The notes: a model not told the origin generated them from the letters alone. 64,000 nucleotides of DNA from Noviherbaspirillum suwonense (GCF_900182955.1 NZ_FXUL01000002.1:124001-188000); one strand, 5' to 3'; numbered from the stretch's first letter, positions 1 through 10,717 are shown. Translations and numbers: made by a program.

Positions 1-1
1 G

Positions 2-277
2 ACCCTGTGCCGCACGCTGATGGGCGACCCGGACCTGATCATGATCGACGAGCCGACCGAGGGGCTGGCGCCGAAGATCGTCGACCTGGTGGCCGACTAC
101 CTGAAAACCCTGAAGGAGCGCGGTATCTCGGTGCTGCTGGTGGAGCAGAAGCTCGCCATTGCGCTGGAAATCTCGCAGCGGGTCTACGTGATGGGGCATG
201 GCTCCATCGTGTTCGAGGGCACGCCGGACGACCTGCGGGCCAATGCCGCTGTGCGGCGGGAATGGCTGGAGGTGTGA
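2..277 (+). CDS. livF: Branched-chain amino-acid ABC transporter ATPase, C-terminal part (left edge)
   Basis: This is the last 91 residues of an ABC ATPase; the reading frame is open from base 2 and the 5' part lies outside the window. The Walker B/D-loop segment LIMIDEPTEGLAP is visible, followed by the switch-region sequence VLLVEQKLAIAL. The EPTEGLAP and VEQ signatures are typical of LivF, the cytoplasmic ATPase that energises uptake of branched-chain amino acids or related substrates. A periplasmic binding-protein gene follows 120 bp downstream on the same strand, which fits a liv-type operon. Family assignment is solid; the substrate cannot be read from this fragment. Confidence 0.9.
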   Translation, partial: TLCRTLMGDPDLIMIDEPTEGLAPKIVDLVADYLKTLKERGISVLLVEQKLAIALEISQRVYVMGHGSIVFEGTPDDLRANAAVRREWLEV

Positions 278-315
278 TCGTCTGAAACAGGTGGGGAAGG
301 AGGCAGGGAAACCGG

Positions 316-343
316 TTGGCATTTAATTGAAAGTCGCTAAAAT
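316..343 (+). promoter_or_regulatory. Putative sigma70 promoter for the binding-protein gene
   Basis: A TTGGCA -35-like box (316-321) and a TAAAAT -10-like box (338-343) are separated by 16 bp in an AT-richer gap between livF and the binding-protein gene. The start codon at 398 also has a GGAGA Shine-Dalgarno at 388-392. This would allow the binding protein to be made in excess over the membrane components, as is common for such systems. Confidence 0.5.
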
Positions 344-397
344 CAATTTGCGTTACCAGTGGTCAGTGCAGTTCCATAATCCTAAACGGAGACATAA

Positions 398-1642
398 ATG
401 GCTATCAAACTACGCTCGCTTGTCCTTGCAACCGTTGCCGCCGCCTGCCTGCCCGCGTCGGCGCTGGCAGAAAACGTAAAAATCGCTTTCATCGACCCGC
501 TGTCCGGGCCGTTCGCGCCGGTCGGACAGGGCATCCTGTATAGCTGGCAAATGATCGCCGACCAGGCCAACAAGGAAAAATGGTCTCCCGGGAACACCTT
601 CGAGGTAGTCGGCTTCGACAACAAGGCCAGCCCGCAGGAGTCGCTGTCGCAACTCAAGAGCGCGATCGACCAGGGCTACCGTTATGTCACGCAGGGAAAT
701 GGCTCCGCCGCCGCCGCCGCGCTGCTGGACGCGATCAACAAGCACAATGAACGCAATCCCGGCAAGGAAGTGGTCTACATCAATTACGCGGCGGTCGACC
801 CCGACCTGACCAACAGCAAGTGCAGCTTCTGGCAGTTCCGCATCGACGCCAACTCGGACATGAAGATGGAGGCGATGACCACCTTCATGGCGAAGAAGCC
901 CGAGATCAAGAAGGTCTACATCATCGGCCAGAACTACTCGTTCGGCCACCAGGTGACCCGCGCGGCCAAGGATTACCTGAAGCGCAAGCGCCCGGACGTG
1001 CAGATCGTCGGCGACGACCTGCATCCGATCGGCCAGGTCAAGGACTTCGCCCCGTATATCGCCAAGATCAAGGCGTCCGGCGCGGACACGGTGGTGACCG
1101 GCAACTGGGGCGCGGACCTCGCGCTGCTGATCAAGGCCGCCAAGGATGCCGACCTGAAGGCCGACTTCTACACCTACTACGGTTCCACCACCGGGGTGCC
1201 GACGGCGATGGGCGCGGCCGGCGCCGACCGGGTCAAGTATGTCGGCTACTGGAACGTCAATAACGAGGGCTTCGTCGGCAAGGAGATCGTCGAGGGCTTC
1301 AAGAAGAAATACAACGACGACTATTACGCGATGGCGACCTACACCGGCATCGCGATGCTGGCCAAGGCCTTCAACGAGGTCAAGACCACCGACCCGGTCA
1401 AGGTGGCGTTCGCGATGGAAGGCATGAAGGTCAAGAGCCTGAACGGCGAGGTCGAGATGCGCAAGGCCGACCACCAGTTGCAGCAGCCGCTGTACATCGC
1501 CACCTGGACCAAGGTCAACGGCAAGGACGTGAAATACGACCAGGAAAACACCGGCTATGGCTGGAAGACGGACCAGAAGATCGACGCCTTCGTCGCTGCG
1601 CAGCCGACCTCCTGCCAGATGAAGCGTCCTTCCGGGCAATAA
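398..1642 (+). CDS. Periplasmic substrate-binding protein of a Liv-type ABC transporter
   Basis: The 414-residue protein has a clear Sec signal peptide with probable cleavage after ASALA (about residue 24). A type I periplasmic-binding fold follows, beginning VKIAFIDPLSGPFAPVGQG, typical of the LivK/Leu-Ile-Val binding family. It should capture a ligand in the periplasm and deliver it to the LivFGHM membrane complex, whose ATPase end lies just upstream. The ligand is uncertain: this family also contains amide, urea and aromatic-acid binders. The start is supported by a GGAGA Shine-Dalgarno five bases upstream. A strong terminator follows the stop codon, so this is the last gene of its operon. 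Confidence 0.9.
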   Translation: MAIKLRSLVLATVAAACLPASALAENVKIAFIDPLSGPFAPVGQGILYSWQMIADQANKEKWSPGNTFEVVGFDNKASPQESLSQLKSAIDQGYRYVTQGNGSAAAAALLDAINKHNERNPGKEVVYINYAAVDPDLTNSKCSFWQFRIDANSDMKMEAMTTFMAKKPEIKKVYIIGQNYSFGHQVTRAAKDYLKRKRPDVQIVGDDLHPIGQVKDFAPYIAKIKASGADTVVTGNWGADLALLIKAAKDADLKADFYTYYGSTTGVPTAMGAAGADRVKYVGYWNVNNEGFVGKEIVEGFKKKYNDDYYAMATYTGIAMLAKAFNEVKTTDPVKVAFAMEGMKVKSLNGEVEMRKADHQLQQPLYIATWTKVNGKDVKYDQENTGYGWKTDQKIDAFVAAQPTSCQMKRPSGQ

Positions 1643-1654
1643 AACGGTCGACGC

Positions 1655-1688
1655 CAGCGCCGGCAGCGATGCCGGCGCTGTTTTTTTT
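1655..1688 (+). terminator. Rho-independent terminator after the binding-protein gene
   Basis: A perfect 11-bp stem (1655-1665 with 1670-1680) closes a 4-base loop and is followed directly by eight T residues (1681-1688). It lies 13 bp after the binding-protein stop and separates the transporter operon from the beta-oxidation gene. Confidence 0.92.
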
Positions 1689-1697
1689 CATTTGAAA

Positions 1698-1716
1698 TAA
1701 TACGATCGTTCTATTC
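1698..1716. promoter_or_regulatory. Palindromic operator-like site before the beta-oxidation gene
   Basis: The 8-bp perfect palindrome ACGATCGT (1702-1709) sits just upstream of a TATTCT box (1712-1717). Read on the minus strand the extended sequence is GAACGATCGTATTA. It closely matches a site at 26905-26919 upstream of the thiolase gene, which is also followed by TATTCT. Beta-oxidation genes in Betaproteobacteria are known to be controlled by TetR-family regulators such as FadP; linking this motif to such a regulator is inference. Confidence 0.45.
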
Positions 1717-1823
1717 TGCGGTATAGTTTGGCACTGTGTTTTTTGCACGATTTACGGATCATCGCGACATCTCCGGGCGCATACCAGATCAACACAGGCT
1801 TCATCAATTTAAAAGGAAGAGAC

Positions 1824-3902
<2,079 letters not shown>

Positions 3903-3922
3903 GTTTCGGCCGCATCAGGAAA

Positions 3923-3956
3923 ATCCCGCAGCCTTTCCAGGCTGCGGGATTTTTTT
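3923..3956 (+). terminator. Rho-independent terminator after fadJ
   Basis: A perfect 12-bp stem (3923-3934 with 3939-3950) with a 4-base loop is followed by a run of T residues to 3956, 20 bp after the fadJ stop. It makes fadJ a single-gene transcription unit. Confidence 0.92.
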
Positions 3957-4073
3957 CGCGCTTCGATTGTCTTTCCTTCGATCGTGTCGCGCGGGGCGGT
4001 TTGCCTGCATGAAACGCACCCCAGTCCGGCCACGGCCGGTGTACCATACCGTTTTTTCCGTGCAGCCAGCCTG

Positions 4074-5420
4074 ATGAGTTTTCCGCCTTTTACGCCGCCC
4101 CGCCTGCGCCTTCCATTAATGGGCTTGCTGCCCCTGCTCCTGGCCGCACTGGGCGCAGCGCCCGCGCATGCCGACGACGCAGCCGACATCGCCCGCCTGG
4201 CCCAGAGCGGCAAGGGCGACGAAGCGCTCAAGCGCATCGACGCAATCCTGAGCCGGCAGCCCGCCGACGTGCAGATGCGCTTCATGAAGGGCGTGATGCT
4301 GTCCGAGTCGCGCCCGACGGAAGCGATTGCCATTTTTGCCAGGCTGACCCGGGACTACCCGAAGCTGCCGGAACCCTATAACAACCTCGCCGTGCTGTAT
4401 GCGGCCGCCGGGCAGTACGACAAGGCGAAAGCCGCGCTCGACCGGGCCATCCGCACCAGTCCCGCCTATGCGACCGCGTTCGAGAACCTCGGCGACGTCC
4501 ACGCCCGGCTGGCGAGCCAGGCCTACGACAAGGCGCTGCAGGTGCAGCCTGTTCCCGGAACGCCGGCGCCGGTCGCGCGGCTGGCCCTGGTGCGCAGCCT
4601 CGGCGTGCCGGCCGGCCAGGCGCCGTCGGTCGCGGTAGCGCCGCTGCCGCCGCAGAAACCGGGCGCACCGGCGCCGGTGGTCGTCGCCGCGCTGACGCCG
4701 GCGGCGCCAGCCGAGCCGGTCAAGCCGAAGGCGGCCCCCGAGGCGCCCAAGCCTGTCGTCGCGGACGCGGCGAAGACGGTGGCGGCCGAAGCGCCCAAGC
4801 CGGTCGTGGCGGCAGCGCCCAGGCCGGTTGCAGTCGAAGCGCCCAAGCCGGTCGTCACGGCAGCTGCCAAGCCGGCGGCGCCGGAACCGGCGAAGCCGGC
4901 CACGGTCGCGGAAGCGCCCAAGGCTGCGAAGCCGGCAGCCGCAGCGCAAGCCGAACCGAAAGCGCCGCCGGCCCGTACCGAATTGGCGAAGGCAGCCCCG
5001 GCGCCAGCTGATTCCCGCGCGGTCCGGCTGGTCAAGGCAGACAAGCCGGACCCGAAAGCCCGCGCCGCGCAGGAAGCGGCAGTCGAGAAGGAATCCGTGC
5101 TGAATGCGGTCGAAAGCTGGGCCCGGGCCTGGAGCGCGCAGGACGTGCCCGCCTATCTCGCCCATTACGCGCTCGATTTCAACCCGCCCGGCAGCCAGAC
5201 CCGCAAGGCCTGGATCGAGGAAAGGCAGGCGCGCATCGCCGGCAAGGGCCGGATCAAGGTCAGCATCGACGCGCCGCAGGTCAGCACCGAAGGCAACACG
5301 GCCACGGTGCGTTTCCGCCAGAGCTATATTTCCGACCGCCTCAGCGCCAGCAGCCGCAAGACGCTTGAGCTCGAGCGCCAGCGCGGCAAGTGGCTGATCA
5401 AGCAGGAACGCACGGGCTGA
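4074..5420 (+). CDS. Exported TPR protein with Ala/Pro/Lys-rich linker and NTF2-like tail
   Basis: The 448-residue protein begins with a hydrophobic signal sequence (cleavage likely after APAHA). TPR-like helices follow (about 30-170; FMKGVMLSESRPTEAI, PEPYNNLAVLYAAAGQYDKA). Next comes a long Ala/Pro/Lys-rich linker (about 210-320) with repeated EAPKPVVA-type units. The last 110 residues resemble SnoaL/NTF2-like domains (ESWARAWSAQDVPAYLAHY). Its stop overlaps the start of the L,D-transpeptidase gene by one base, so the two are translationally coupled and probably act together at the cell wall. ATG 4074 was preferred over an upstream start at 3984 because only 4074 puts the signal peptide at the N-terminus. 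Exact function is unknown. Confidence 0.82.
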   Translation: MSFPPFTPPRLRLPLMGLLPLLLAALGAAPAHADDAADIARLAQSGKGDEALKRIDAILSRQPADVQMRFMKGVMLSESRPTEAIAIFARLTRDYPKLPEPYNNLAVLYAAAGQYDKAKAALDRAIRTSPAYATAFENLGDVHARLASQAYDKALQVQPVPGTPAPVARLALVRSLGVPAGQAPSVAVAPLPPQKPGAPAPVVVAALTPAAPAEPVKPKAAPEAPKPVVADAAKTVAAEAPKPVVAAAPRPVAVEAPKPVVTAAAKPAAPEPAKPATVAEAPKAAKPAAAAQAEPKAPPARTELAKAAPAPADSRAVRLVKADKPDPKARAAQEAAVEKESVLNAVESWARAWSAQDVPAYLAHYALDFNPPGSQTRKAWIEERQARIAGKGRIKVSIDAPQVSTEGNTATVRFRQSYISDRLSASSRKTLELERQRGKWLIKQERTG

Positions 5421-6628
5421 TGGCGCTTCGCATACGACAACTGGCGGTCATGCGCACGCTGGTCGGCACGCTGCTGGCCGGCGCCGTCACGCTGGCCGCG
5501 GCTGCGCCCGGCCGGCCCGCGCCGGACCCGGATCAGATGCTGATCGAGGTCTACAAGGACCTCGGCGCCCGCCACCTGCGCGATGCGCTCGCCCGCGCCG
5601 ACAAGCTGGTCGCGGCCTATCCCAATTTCCAGCTGGGCCACCTGATACGCGGCGACCTGCTGCTGATGCAGACGCACGAGGTCGACCGCTTCGGCGCGGT
5701 CGACGGCGCGGCGCCGCAGGCGCTGGCGGACCTTCGCCACGAGGCGGTGGCGCGGATGAAAGCCCTGCTGGAGCGGCCCGATCCGGCCAGGGTGCCGCGC
5801 GCGGTGCTGCAGCTGCGGCCGGACCAGAAGAAGGTGCTGGTGGTCGACGCCCACCGCTCCCGGCTCTATGTCTACGAGAACCGCCAGGGGGAAATGCATT
5901 TCCTGCGCGACTTCTACATCAGCCAGGGCAAGCTGGGCGTGAACAAGGAAAAAGAGGGCGACCAGAAGACCCCGCTCGGCGTCTATTACATCACCGGCAG
6001 GCTGGCAGGCCGGCGCCTTCCCGACCTGTACGGCGTGGGCGCGCTGCCCATCAGCTATCCGAACGAATGGGACAAGCTGCATGGCCGCGCCGGATCGGGC
6101 ATCTGGCTGCACGGGACGCCGGCGCGCAATTACAGCCGGCCGCCGCTGTCGTCGGACGGCTGCGTGGTGCTGACCAATCCCGACCTGCGCGACGTGTACG
6201 GCAGCGTCGAGGTCGGGAAGACGCCGGTGGTGATCGCCAGCGAAGCCGATTTCGTCACGCGCAAGCAGGTTGCCGACGAACGCGCGCAGGCGCAGTCGAT
6301 GGTGGAAGGCTGGCGCGCCGCCTTGCAGGACCCGGACCCGCAGAAGCTGCGGGCGCAATACTCGTCCCGTTTCCGGACCGAGCAGGGCGAAGAGCTGGAC
6401 GACTGGCTGGCCCGCCAGCGCAAGTCGACCGAGGGGCTGGTGAAGCCGGCGATGGCCCTGCGCGCGCTGAGCCTGTTCCGCTATCCGGGCCGCGACGAAG
6501 TGCTGGTCGCGACCTTCACGGTCGACGCGGTCGCCGGCGCGAAGCGGGTATCGAGCCGCAAGCGCCAGTACTGGACCCGCGAGGGCGGCGCCTGGAAAGT
6601 GCTGTCCGAGAGCAGCTGGCAGGGCTGA
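5420..6628 (+). CDS. L,D-transpeptidase (YkuD family)
   Basis: The 402-residue protein carries a signal-anchor near its start and a YkuD catalytic domain at about 130-280. The active-site region reads GIWLHGTPARNY followed by SSDGCVVLTN, giving the conserved His and the nucleophilic Cys of the SDGC motif. Such enzymes form 3-3 peptidoglycan cross-links or attach proteins to peptidoglycan in the periplasm. The C-terminal 120 residues resemble the NTF2-like tail of the preceding TPR protein (RKRQYWTREGGAWKVL), so the two may share an assembly module. The start codon overlaps the upstream stop (TGATG). A second possible start, MRTLVGT, lies 10 codons in. Confidence 0.9.
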   Translation: MALRIRQLAVMRTLVGTLLAGAVTLAAAAPGRPAPDPDQMLIEVYKDLGARHLRDALARADKLVAAYPNFQLGHLIRGDLLLMQTHEVDRFGAVDGAAPQALADLRHEAVARMKALLERPDPARVPRAVLQLRPDQKKVLVVDAHRSRLYVYENRQGEMHFLRDFYISQGKLGVNKEKEGDQKTPLGVYYITGRLAGRRLPDLYGVGALPISYPNEWDKLHGRAGSGIWLHGTPARNYSRPPLSSDGCVVLTNPDLRDVYGSVEVGKTPVVIASEADFVTRKQVADERAQAQSMVEGWRAALQDPDPQKLRAQYSSRFRTEQGEELDDWLARQRKSTEGLVKPAMALRALSLFRYPGRDEVLVATFTVDAVAGAKRVSSRKRQYWTREGGAWKVLSESSWQG

Positions 6629-6676
6629 GCCCGCCGCCGGTCAACCACCATGACTTACTAGAATAAAGAGAGTGCG

Positions 6677-7114
6677 ATGGCGCGCAGCGATTTTTCCTTT
6701 TTCCATACCCTCAGGGTGCGCTGGGCCGAGGTCGACATGCAGGCCATCGTCTTCAACGGCCATTACCTGACCTATTTCGATGTCGCGTTCACCGAGTACT
6801 GGCGCGCCACCGGGCTGCCCGACGTGGTGCAGCAGGCCGCCGCCGGCCAGGAAATGTTCGCCCGCAAGGCCACCGTCGAATACCACGCGCCGGCGCGCTT
6901 CGACGACATGCTGGACATCGGCGTGCGCTGCGCGGCGCTGGGCCGCAGCTCGATGCGCTACCTGCTCGAGATCCATCGCAACGGCGAACTGCTGGTCTCC
7001 GGCGAACTGGTCTATGTGTATGCGGACGCAGCGGCCCGCAAGGGCGTGGCGGTGCCGGAAGACTGGCGGGCAAGGCTATGCGCGCTGGAATCGCTTGCGC
7101 CGTCGGTCCAATGA
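6677..7114 (+). CDS. Hotdog-fold acyl-CoA thioesterase (YbgC/4HBT family)
   Basis: The 145-residue single hotdog protein starts FHTLRVRWAEVDMQAIVFNGHYLTYFDVA. The Asp and surrounding residues match the catalytic region of the YbgC/4-hydroxybenzoyl-CoA thioesterase family. Such enzymes hydrolyse acyl-CoA or acyl-ACP thioesters in the cytoplasm. Length is normal for the family. A purine-rich AGAGAG precedes the ATG. Its stop overlaps the start of the downstream acetyltransferase gene (ATGA), so the two are co-translated. The acyl substrate cannot be inferred. Confidence 0.87.
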   Translation: MARSDFSFFHTLRVRWAEVDMQAIVFNGHYLTYFDVAFTEYWRATGLPDVVQQAAAGQEMFARKATVEYHAPARFDDMLDIGVRCAALGRSSMRYLLEIHRNGELLVSGELVYVYADAAARKGVAVPEDWRARLCALESLAPSVQ

Positions 7115-7539
7115 GCGTCACCGTCCTTACCGGCTCCTGGGCCAGCCTGGGCGACGCGGCCAGCGGGATCAGGCACGAGGTCTTCGTCAGGGAGCAGAAC
7201 GTGCCGGTCGAGCTGGAGATGGACGCGTTCGACGCCGTCTCCATCCATGCGCTCGCGCTGGACGGCGAGACGGCGCTGGGCACCGGCCGCCTGCTGCCGG
7301 ACGGCCATATCGGCCGCATGGCGGTGCGGCGCGAGGCGCGCGGCGCCGGGGTCGGCAGCCTGCTGCTGCAGGCGCTGATGCAGGCGGCGCAGCGGCGGGG
7401 CGACGCCGCGGTGGTGCTCAACGCCCAGCTGACCGCCCGCGGTTTCTACGAGCGGCACGGTTTTGCGCCCGAGGGCGCGGTATTCATGGACGCCGGGATC
7501 GAGCACATCGCAATGCGCCGTGCATTCGTTCCTGGATGA
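7111..7539 (+). CDS. GNAT-family N-acetyltransferase
   Basis: The 142-residue protein has the GNAT acetyl-CoA-binding motif A, seen as GRMAVRREARGAGVGSLLL, preceded by IRHEVFVREQNVPVELEMD. That pairing is typical of the ElaA/YjcF-like branch. The C-terminal GFYERHGFAPEG is the usual GNAT motif B. It transfers an acetyl group from acetyl-CoA to an unidentified small molecule or protein. Start ATG 7111 overlaps the thioesterase stop. The last 56 bp overlap, tail to tail, the end of the opposite-strand NRDE gene. Confidence 0.87.
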   Translation: MSVTVLTGSWASLGDAASGIRHEVFVREQNVPVELEMDAFDAVSIHALALDGETALGTGRLLPDGHIGRMAVRREARGAGVGSLLLQALMQAAQRRGDAAVVLNAQLTARGFYERHGFAPEGAVFMDAGIEHIAMRRAFVPG

Positions 7540-8284
7540 CCGGCGCCTCGCCTTCCACCGCATCGGCAAGCTGTTCGTAGAGCTGCGCGCTGCCGTCCTG
7601 CAATAGCTGCACGACCGTCGAGCAGCGGGTGCCGTAACCCGGCGACTCGATGAAGACCGGCGACAGCGTCCGTTCCCATTCGATCGGGATGCCGGTCTGC
7701 GGCAGCCTGCAGTCGTTGGCGCGGGTGGTGTCGCTGAGCATGTCGAAGTAGGCGTCCGCCGGCGCGCCGGTGCACATCAGGCTGGCGAACTCGGCCTTGC
7801 TGCGCACCACCTTGGGCCATGGCGTGTCGAGAAACGCGTTCGATATGCCGTAGATGCCATGCGGCAGCGGCAGGCCGTTGCGCGGGTCCTCGGTCTCGGC
7901 ATTGGTGTACCAGATCAGCTCGACGCCGTCGCAGACCAGCAGGTTGAAGCCGTTGAACCGGCCGGCGTCCGCCGCGATTGCTTCTATATAGTCGGCGGCC
8001 GAGTCGCTGCCGGTCAGGAAGTCGGTCACCAGCCCGCCGCGGGACGGCGCGTCGCTGCGCTGGCGCAGCGGATCGCGGACATTGGTCAGCGCCGCGAATT
8101 TTCCGCCGCGGGTGATGCCCAGCCAGGTGCCGTTGCCGCGCAGGTCCCGGCCTGCATAGACCTCGGGATGGTCGGGCCACCAGTGGGCGGGCAGCGCCGG
8201 CCGATCGTAGAACTCGTCCCGGTTCGCGGCCGCCAGCAGGGAAAGGCCGGGGATGACCTGCCATGCAAAAACGATCAGGCACAT
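7484..8284 (-). CDS. NRDE-family protein (TANGO2-like)
   Basis: The 266-residue protein begins MCLIVFAWQV and contains the family-defining NRDEFYDRP within the first 30 residues. This Ntn-hydrolase-like family has a conserved N-terminal Cys (Cys2 here) and includes animal TANGO2; its bacterial role is not firmly known. The gene is last of a minus-strand run ygfZ, DUF4936, NRDE with tiny gaps or overlaps. The DUF4936 stop overlaps this start by 10 bp, and ygfZ is only one base further upstream. Its 3' end overlaps the GNAT gene on the other strand. Confidence 0.88.
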   Translation of the reverse strand: MCLIVFAWQVIPGLSLLAAANRDEFYDRPALPAHWWPDHPEVYAGRDLRGNGTWLGITRGGKFAALTNVRDPLRQRSDAPSRGGLVTDFLTGSDSAADYIEAIAADAGRFNGFNLLVCDGVELIWYTNAETEDPRNGLPLPHGIYGISNAFLDTPWPKVVRSKAEFASLMCTGAPADAYFDMLSDTTRANDCRLPQTGIPIEWERTLSPVFIESPGYGTRCSTVVQLLQDGSAQLYEQLADAVEGEAPVIQERMHGALRCARSRRP

Positions 8285-8562
8285 GCTTGAAATTCCACAA
8301 AGATTTCGGTGTGGCGCGGGCCGTCGGTCAGCGCTGCGAGGCCGCTTTCACCGACCGCCTGCGCCAGCGCGGCCTCGAAGCCGTCCGGGATAGCCGGGTA
8401 GACTTCCATCCAGGTCTGCCTGCCATCCTGTTCGCCGGGCCGGCGGCGCAGCGTCGCCGCCACCCGGTGGCTGGCGCAAAGGCGCGACTGCATCGCCGTG
8501 ACCCTGGCGCCAAGCTCGGCGGCCGACGCCGCGTCCACCCTGTAATAGATATACAGGTCCAT
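8275..8562 (-). CDS. DUF4936 family protein
   Basis: This 95-residue protein begins MDLYIYYRVD, with further segments WMEVYPAIPDGF and EIFVEFQACA. These match the DUF4936 family of short Betaproteobacterial proteins of unknown function, predicted to be ferredoxin-like alpha/beta. It lies between ygfZ (one base upstream) and the NRDE gene (10-bp overlap), so the three form one transcription unit. No catalytic motif is evident. The tight coupling to ygfZ hints at a link with Fe-S or folate metabolism, which is only contextual. Confidence 0.8.
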   Translation of the reverse strand: MDLYIYYRVDAASAAELGARVTAMQSRLCASHRVAATLRRRPGEQDGRQTWMEVYPAIPDGFEAALAQAVGESGLAALTDGPRHTEIFVEFQACA

Positions 8563-8563
8563 G

Positions 8564-9616
8564 TCAGGTCGGGTCGATCAATGCATAGGGCAGCGTGCCG
8601 ATCTGCAGCAGCGGGCCGTCGGCCGACCCGAGGTGTATCGTCGCGCCTTCGTCCAGCACCGCGGTCTTGAGTTCGACCAGGCAATGGGTCTGGTCGCCGC
8701 TGGCTTCGGCATTCACGATCTGTCCGCACGGCTGCGCGGTGTCGGTGCTTGCGTAGACTTCGGCGCCGGGCGTCACGCCGGTCGCATTGACCACGGCCGG
8801 CAGCATGCGCCGCTTCAGCTTGCCCAGATACTGGCTGCGGGCGACGATCTCCTGGCCCGGATAGCAGCCTTTCCTGAAATTGACGCCGCCCAGCACTTCG
8901 TAGTTGATCATCTGCGGCACGAACTGCTCCTGGGTCGCCTGGACGACCATCGGCATCGCGGCACGGATGTCGAGCAGGCGCCAGGCCTGTGCGCCGGCCG
9001 GCTGCAGCGTCTGCACGAGCTGCGGCCAGGCCTGCTGCGCCTGTTCCGGCGACGTCAGCCACTGGAAGCGCGATATCTCGTCCGCATCGGGCAGGCGGAT
9101 CAGCGTGCCGGCGTCCGCATGGGCCACGCCATACGCGGTCGAAGGCGGCGCGGGGAACCACGGTGCCAGCGCGGCAACAGCTGCCGGACCGGCCAGGCCG
9201 AGCGCCACGACGGCGTCGCTGACATCGGCCAGCCTGGCCTTGGCCCGCATGATGAACATCTGGAGCCGCTTCTGCACGGCTGGCTGTATTTCACGCGGCA
9301 GCTGCAGGAAGATCGCGTCGGCCGACTTCCACACCATCATGGTCGCCAGCAGCCTGCCCTTGGGCGTGCAGTAGCCGGCCAGCCGGGCTTCGGCCGTGCC
9401 CAGCTTCTCGACATCGTTGGTCAGCTGGTTATGCAGGAAGCCCGCGGCGTCGTCGCCGGTAGCCGACATCAGGCCCAGGTGCGTCAATGGCGCGACGAAG
9501 TTGCTGGCCGGGGCCGCCACGTCGTGGAAACCGATCACCTCGGGCGTGGTCGATGCAGAAAGCCGGCCGCCCTGTGCGTCCAGGAAGTCGAGCCAGGGAG
9601 TAGTGGTTGCGCTCAT
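8564..9616 (-). CDS. ygfZ: Folate-binding Fe-S cluster repair/tRNA-modification protein YgfZ
   Basis: The 350-residue protein has the YgfZ/CAF17 signature KGCYPGQEIVARSQYLGKLKRR at about residues 228-249, with the conserved Cys. The fold is that of the GcvT aminomethyltransferase family. YgfZ binds tetrahydrofolate and supports certain Fe-S enzymes, including MiaB-type tRNA modification. The N-terminal part contains the domain sequence LGLMSATGDDAAGFLHNQLTNDV. It is the first gene of a minus-strand operon and diverges from mltG across about 100 bp, an arrangement common in Burkholderiales. Confidence 0.93.
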   Translation of the reverse strand: MSATTTPWLDFLDAQGGRLSASTTPEVIGFHDVAAPASNFVAPLTHLGLMSATGDDAAGFLHNQLTNDVEKLGTAEARLAGYCTPKGRLLATMMVWKSADAIFLQLPREIQPAVQKRLQMFIMRAKARLADVSDAVVALGLAGPAAVAALAPWFPAPPSTAYGVAHADAGTLIRLPDADEISRFQWLTSPEQAQQAWPQLVQTLQPAGAQAWRLLDIRAAMPMVVQATQEQFVPQMINYEVLGGVNFRKGCYPGQEIVARSQYLGKLKRRMLPAVVNATGVTPGAEVYASTDTAQPCGQIVNAEASGDQTHCLVELKTAVLDEGATIHLGSADGPLLQIGTLPYALIDPT

Positions 9617-9719
9617 CGTATTAGTGGAATGGAAGTTCCAGCGATTATCATGACGGCTCGATTATAGTGGCGTCAGAAAATCGCGTTCGATAGACACGGA
9701 TTTGAACAGGCGGAGTGTG

Positions 9720-10700
9720 GTGAAAAAGTTTCTATCAGGAATAATTATTCTCGCGGTCGCGTTCGCCGCGGGCTTCTTCTATTGGTCCATGCAACCCATC
9801 GTCAAGGCGGGCGGCGAGGCGATTCCATTCACTGTCACGGCGGGCAGCGGCGTCCGGGGCGCGGCAGAGGAAGTCGCCAAGTCAGGCGTGCCGGTGCAGC
9901 CCGTGTTGCTGGAAGCGCTGGCGCGGCTGACCGGAAACGGCGGCCGGATCAAGGCCGGCAGCTATGAGCTGGAACCCGGCACGACGCCGCAGCGCCTGGT
10001 CCAGCAGCTGGTGCGTGGGGAGTTTGCGCAGCACTCCCTGGTCGTGATCGAGGGCTGGACCTTTCGCCAGATGCGGCAGGCGGTGGCCGACAATGCGGCG
10101 CTGAAGCATGACACGGTCGCCCTGTCCGACGCCGAGCTGCTTGCCAGGGTGGCGCCCGACTACCAGCAGGCGGAAGGCCTGTTCTTCCCGGACACCTACC
10201 TGTTCGCCAAGGGTGCGAGCGACCTGCAGATCTACAAGCGGGCGCATGCGGTGATGCGGAAGAAGCTGGAGGAGGGCTGGGCCAACCGCGCGCCCGACCT
10301 GCCTTACAAGGCGCCCTATGAAGCGCTGGTGATGGCGTCCATCGTGGAAAAGGAAACCGGGCAGAAGGCCGACCGCGAGCTGATCGCCGGCGTCTTCGTC
10401 AACCGGCTGCGCAAGGGCATGCTGCTGCAGACCGACCCGACGGTCATCTACGGCATGGGCGAGCGCTACCAGGGCAATATCCGCAAGCGCGACCTGCAGA
10501 CCGACACGCCTTATAACACCTATACCCGGGCCGGGCTGCCGCCGACGCCGATCGCACTTCCTGGCGCCGCAGCGCTCGCGGCCGCGCTGAATCCGGCCCG
10601 CACCGAGGCGCTGTATTTCGTCGCACGGGGCGACGGCAGCAGCCATTTCTCGGGCAGCCTCAACGAGCACAACCAGGCCGTCAACAAATACCAACGTTAA
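9720..10700 (+). CDS. mltG: Endolytic murein transglycosylase
   Basis: About 326 residues with a single N-terminal transmembrane helix ([19 protein letters not shown]) and a periplasmic YceG/MltG domain. The catalytic Glu lies in [20 protein letters not shown], and the [10 protein letters not shown] motif follows. MltG cleaves nascent glycan strands at the inner membrane and sets glycan chain length. Start GTG 9720 is chosen because AGGCGGA lies five bases upstream; TTG 9702 and GTG 9717 are in frame but poorly spaced. The tmk gene follows 17 bp downstream, the usual mltG-tmk-holB order. Confidence 0.92.
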   Translation: MKKFLSGIIILAVAFAAGFFYWSMQPIVKAGGEAIPFTVTAGSGVRGAAEEVAKSGVPVQPVLLEALARLTGNGGRIKAGSYELEPGTTPQRLVQQLVRGEFAQHSLVVIEGWTFRQMRQAVADNAALKHDTVALSDAELLARVAPDYQQAEGLFFPDTYLFAKGASDLQIYKRAHAVMRKKLEEGWANRAPDLPYKAPYEALVMASIVEKETGQKADRELIAGVFVNRLRKGMLLQTDPTVIYGMGERYQGNIRKRDLQTDTPYNTYTRAGLPPTPIALPGAAALAAALNPARTEALYFVARGDGSSHFSGSLNEHNQAVNKYQR

Positions 10701-10717
10701 ATCAACTCCCAGGAACC

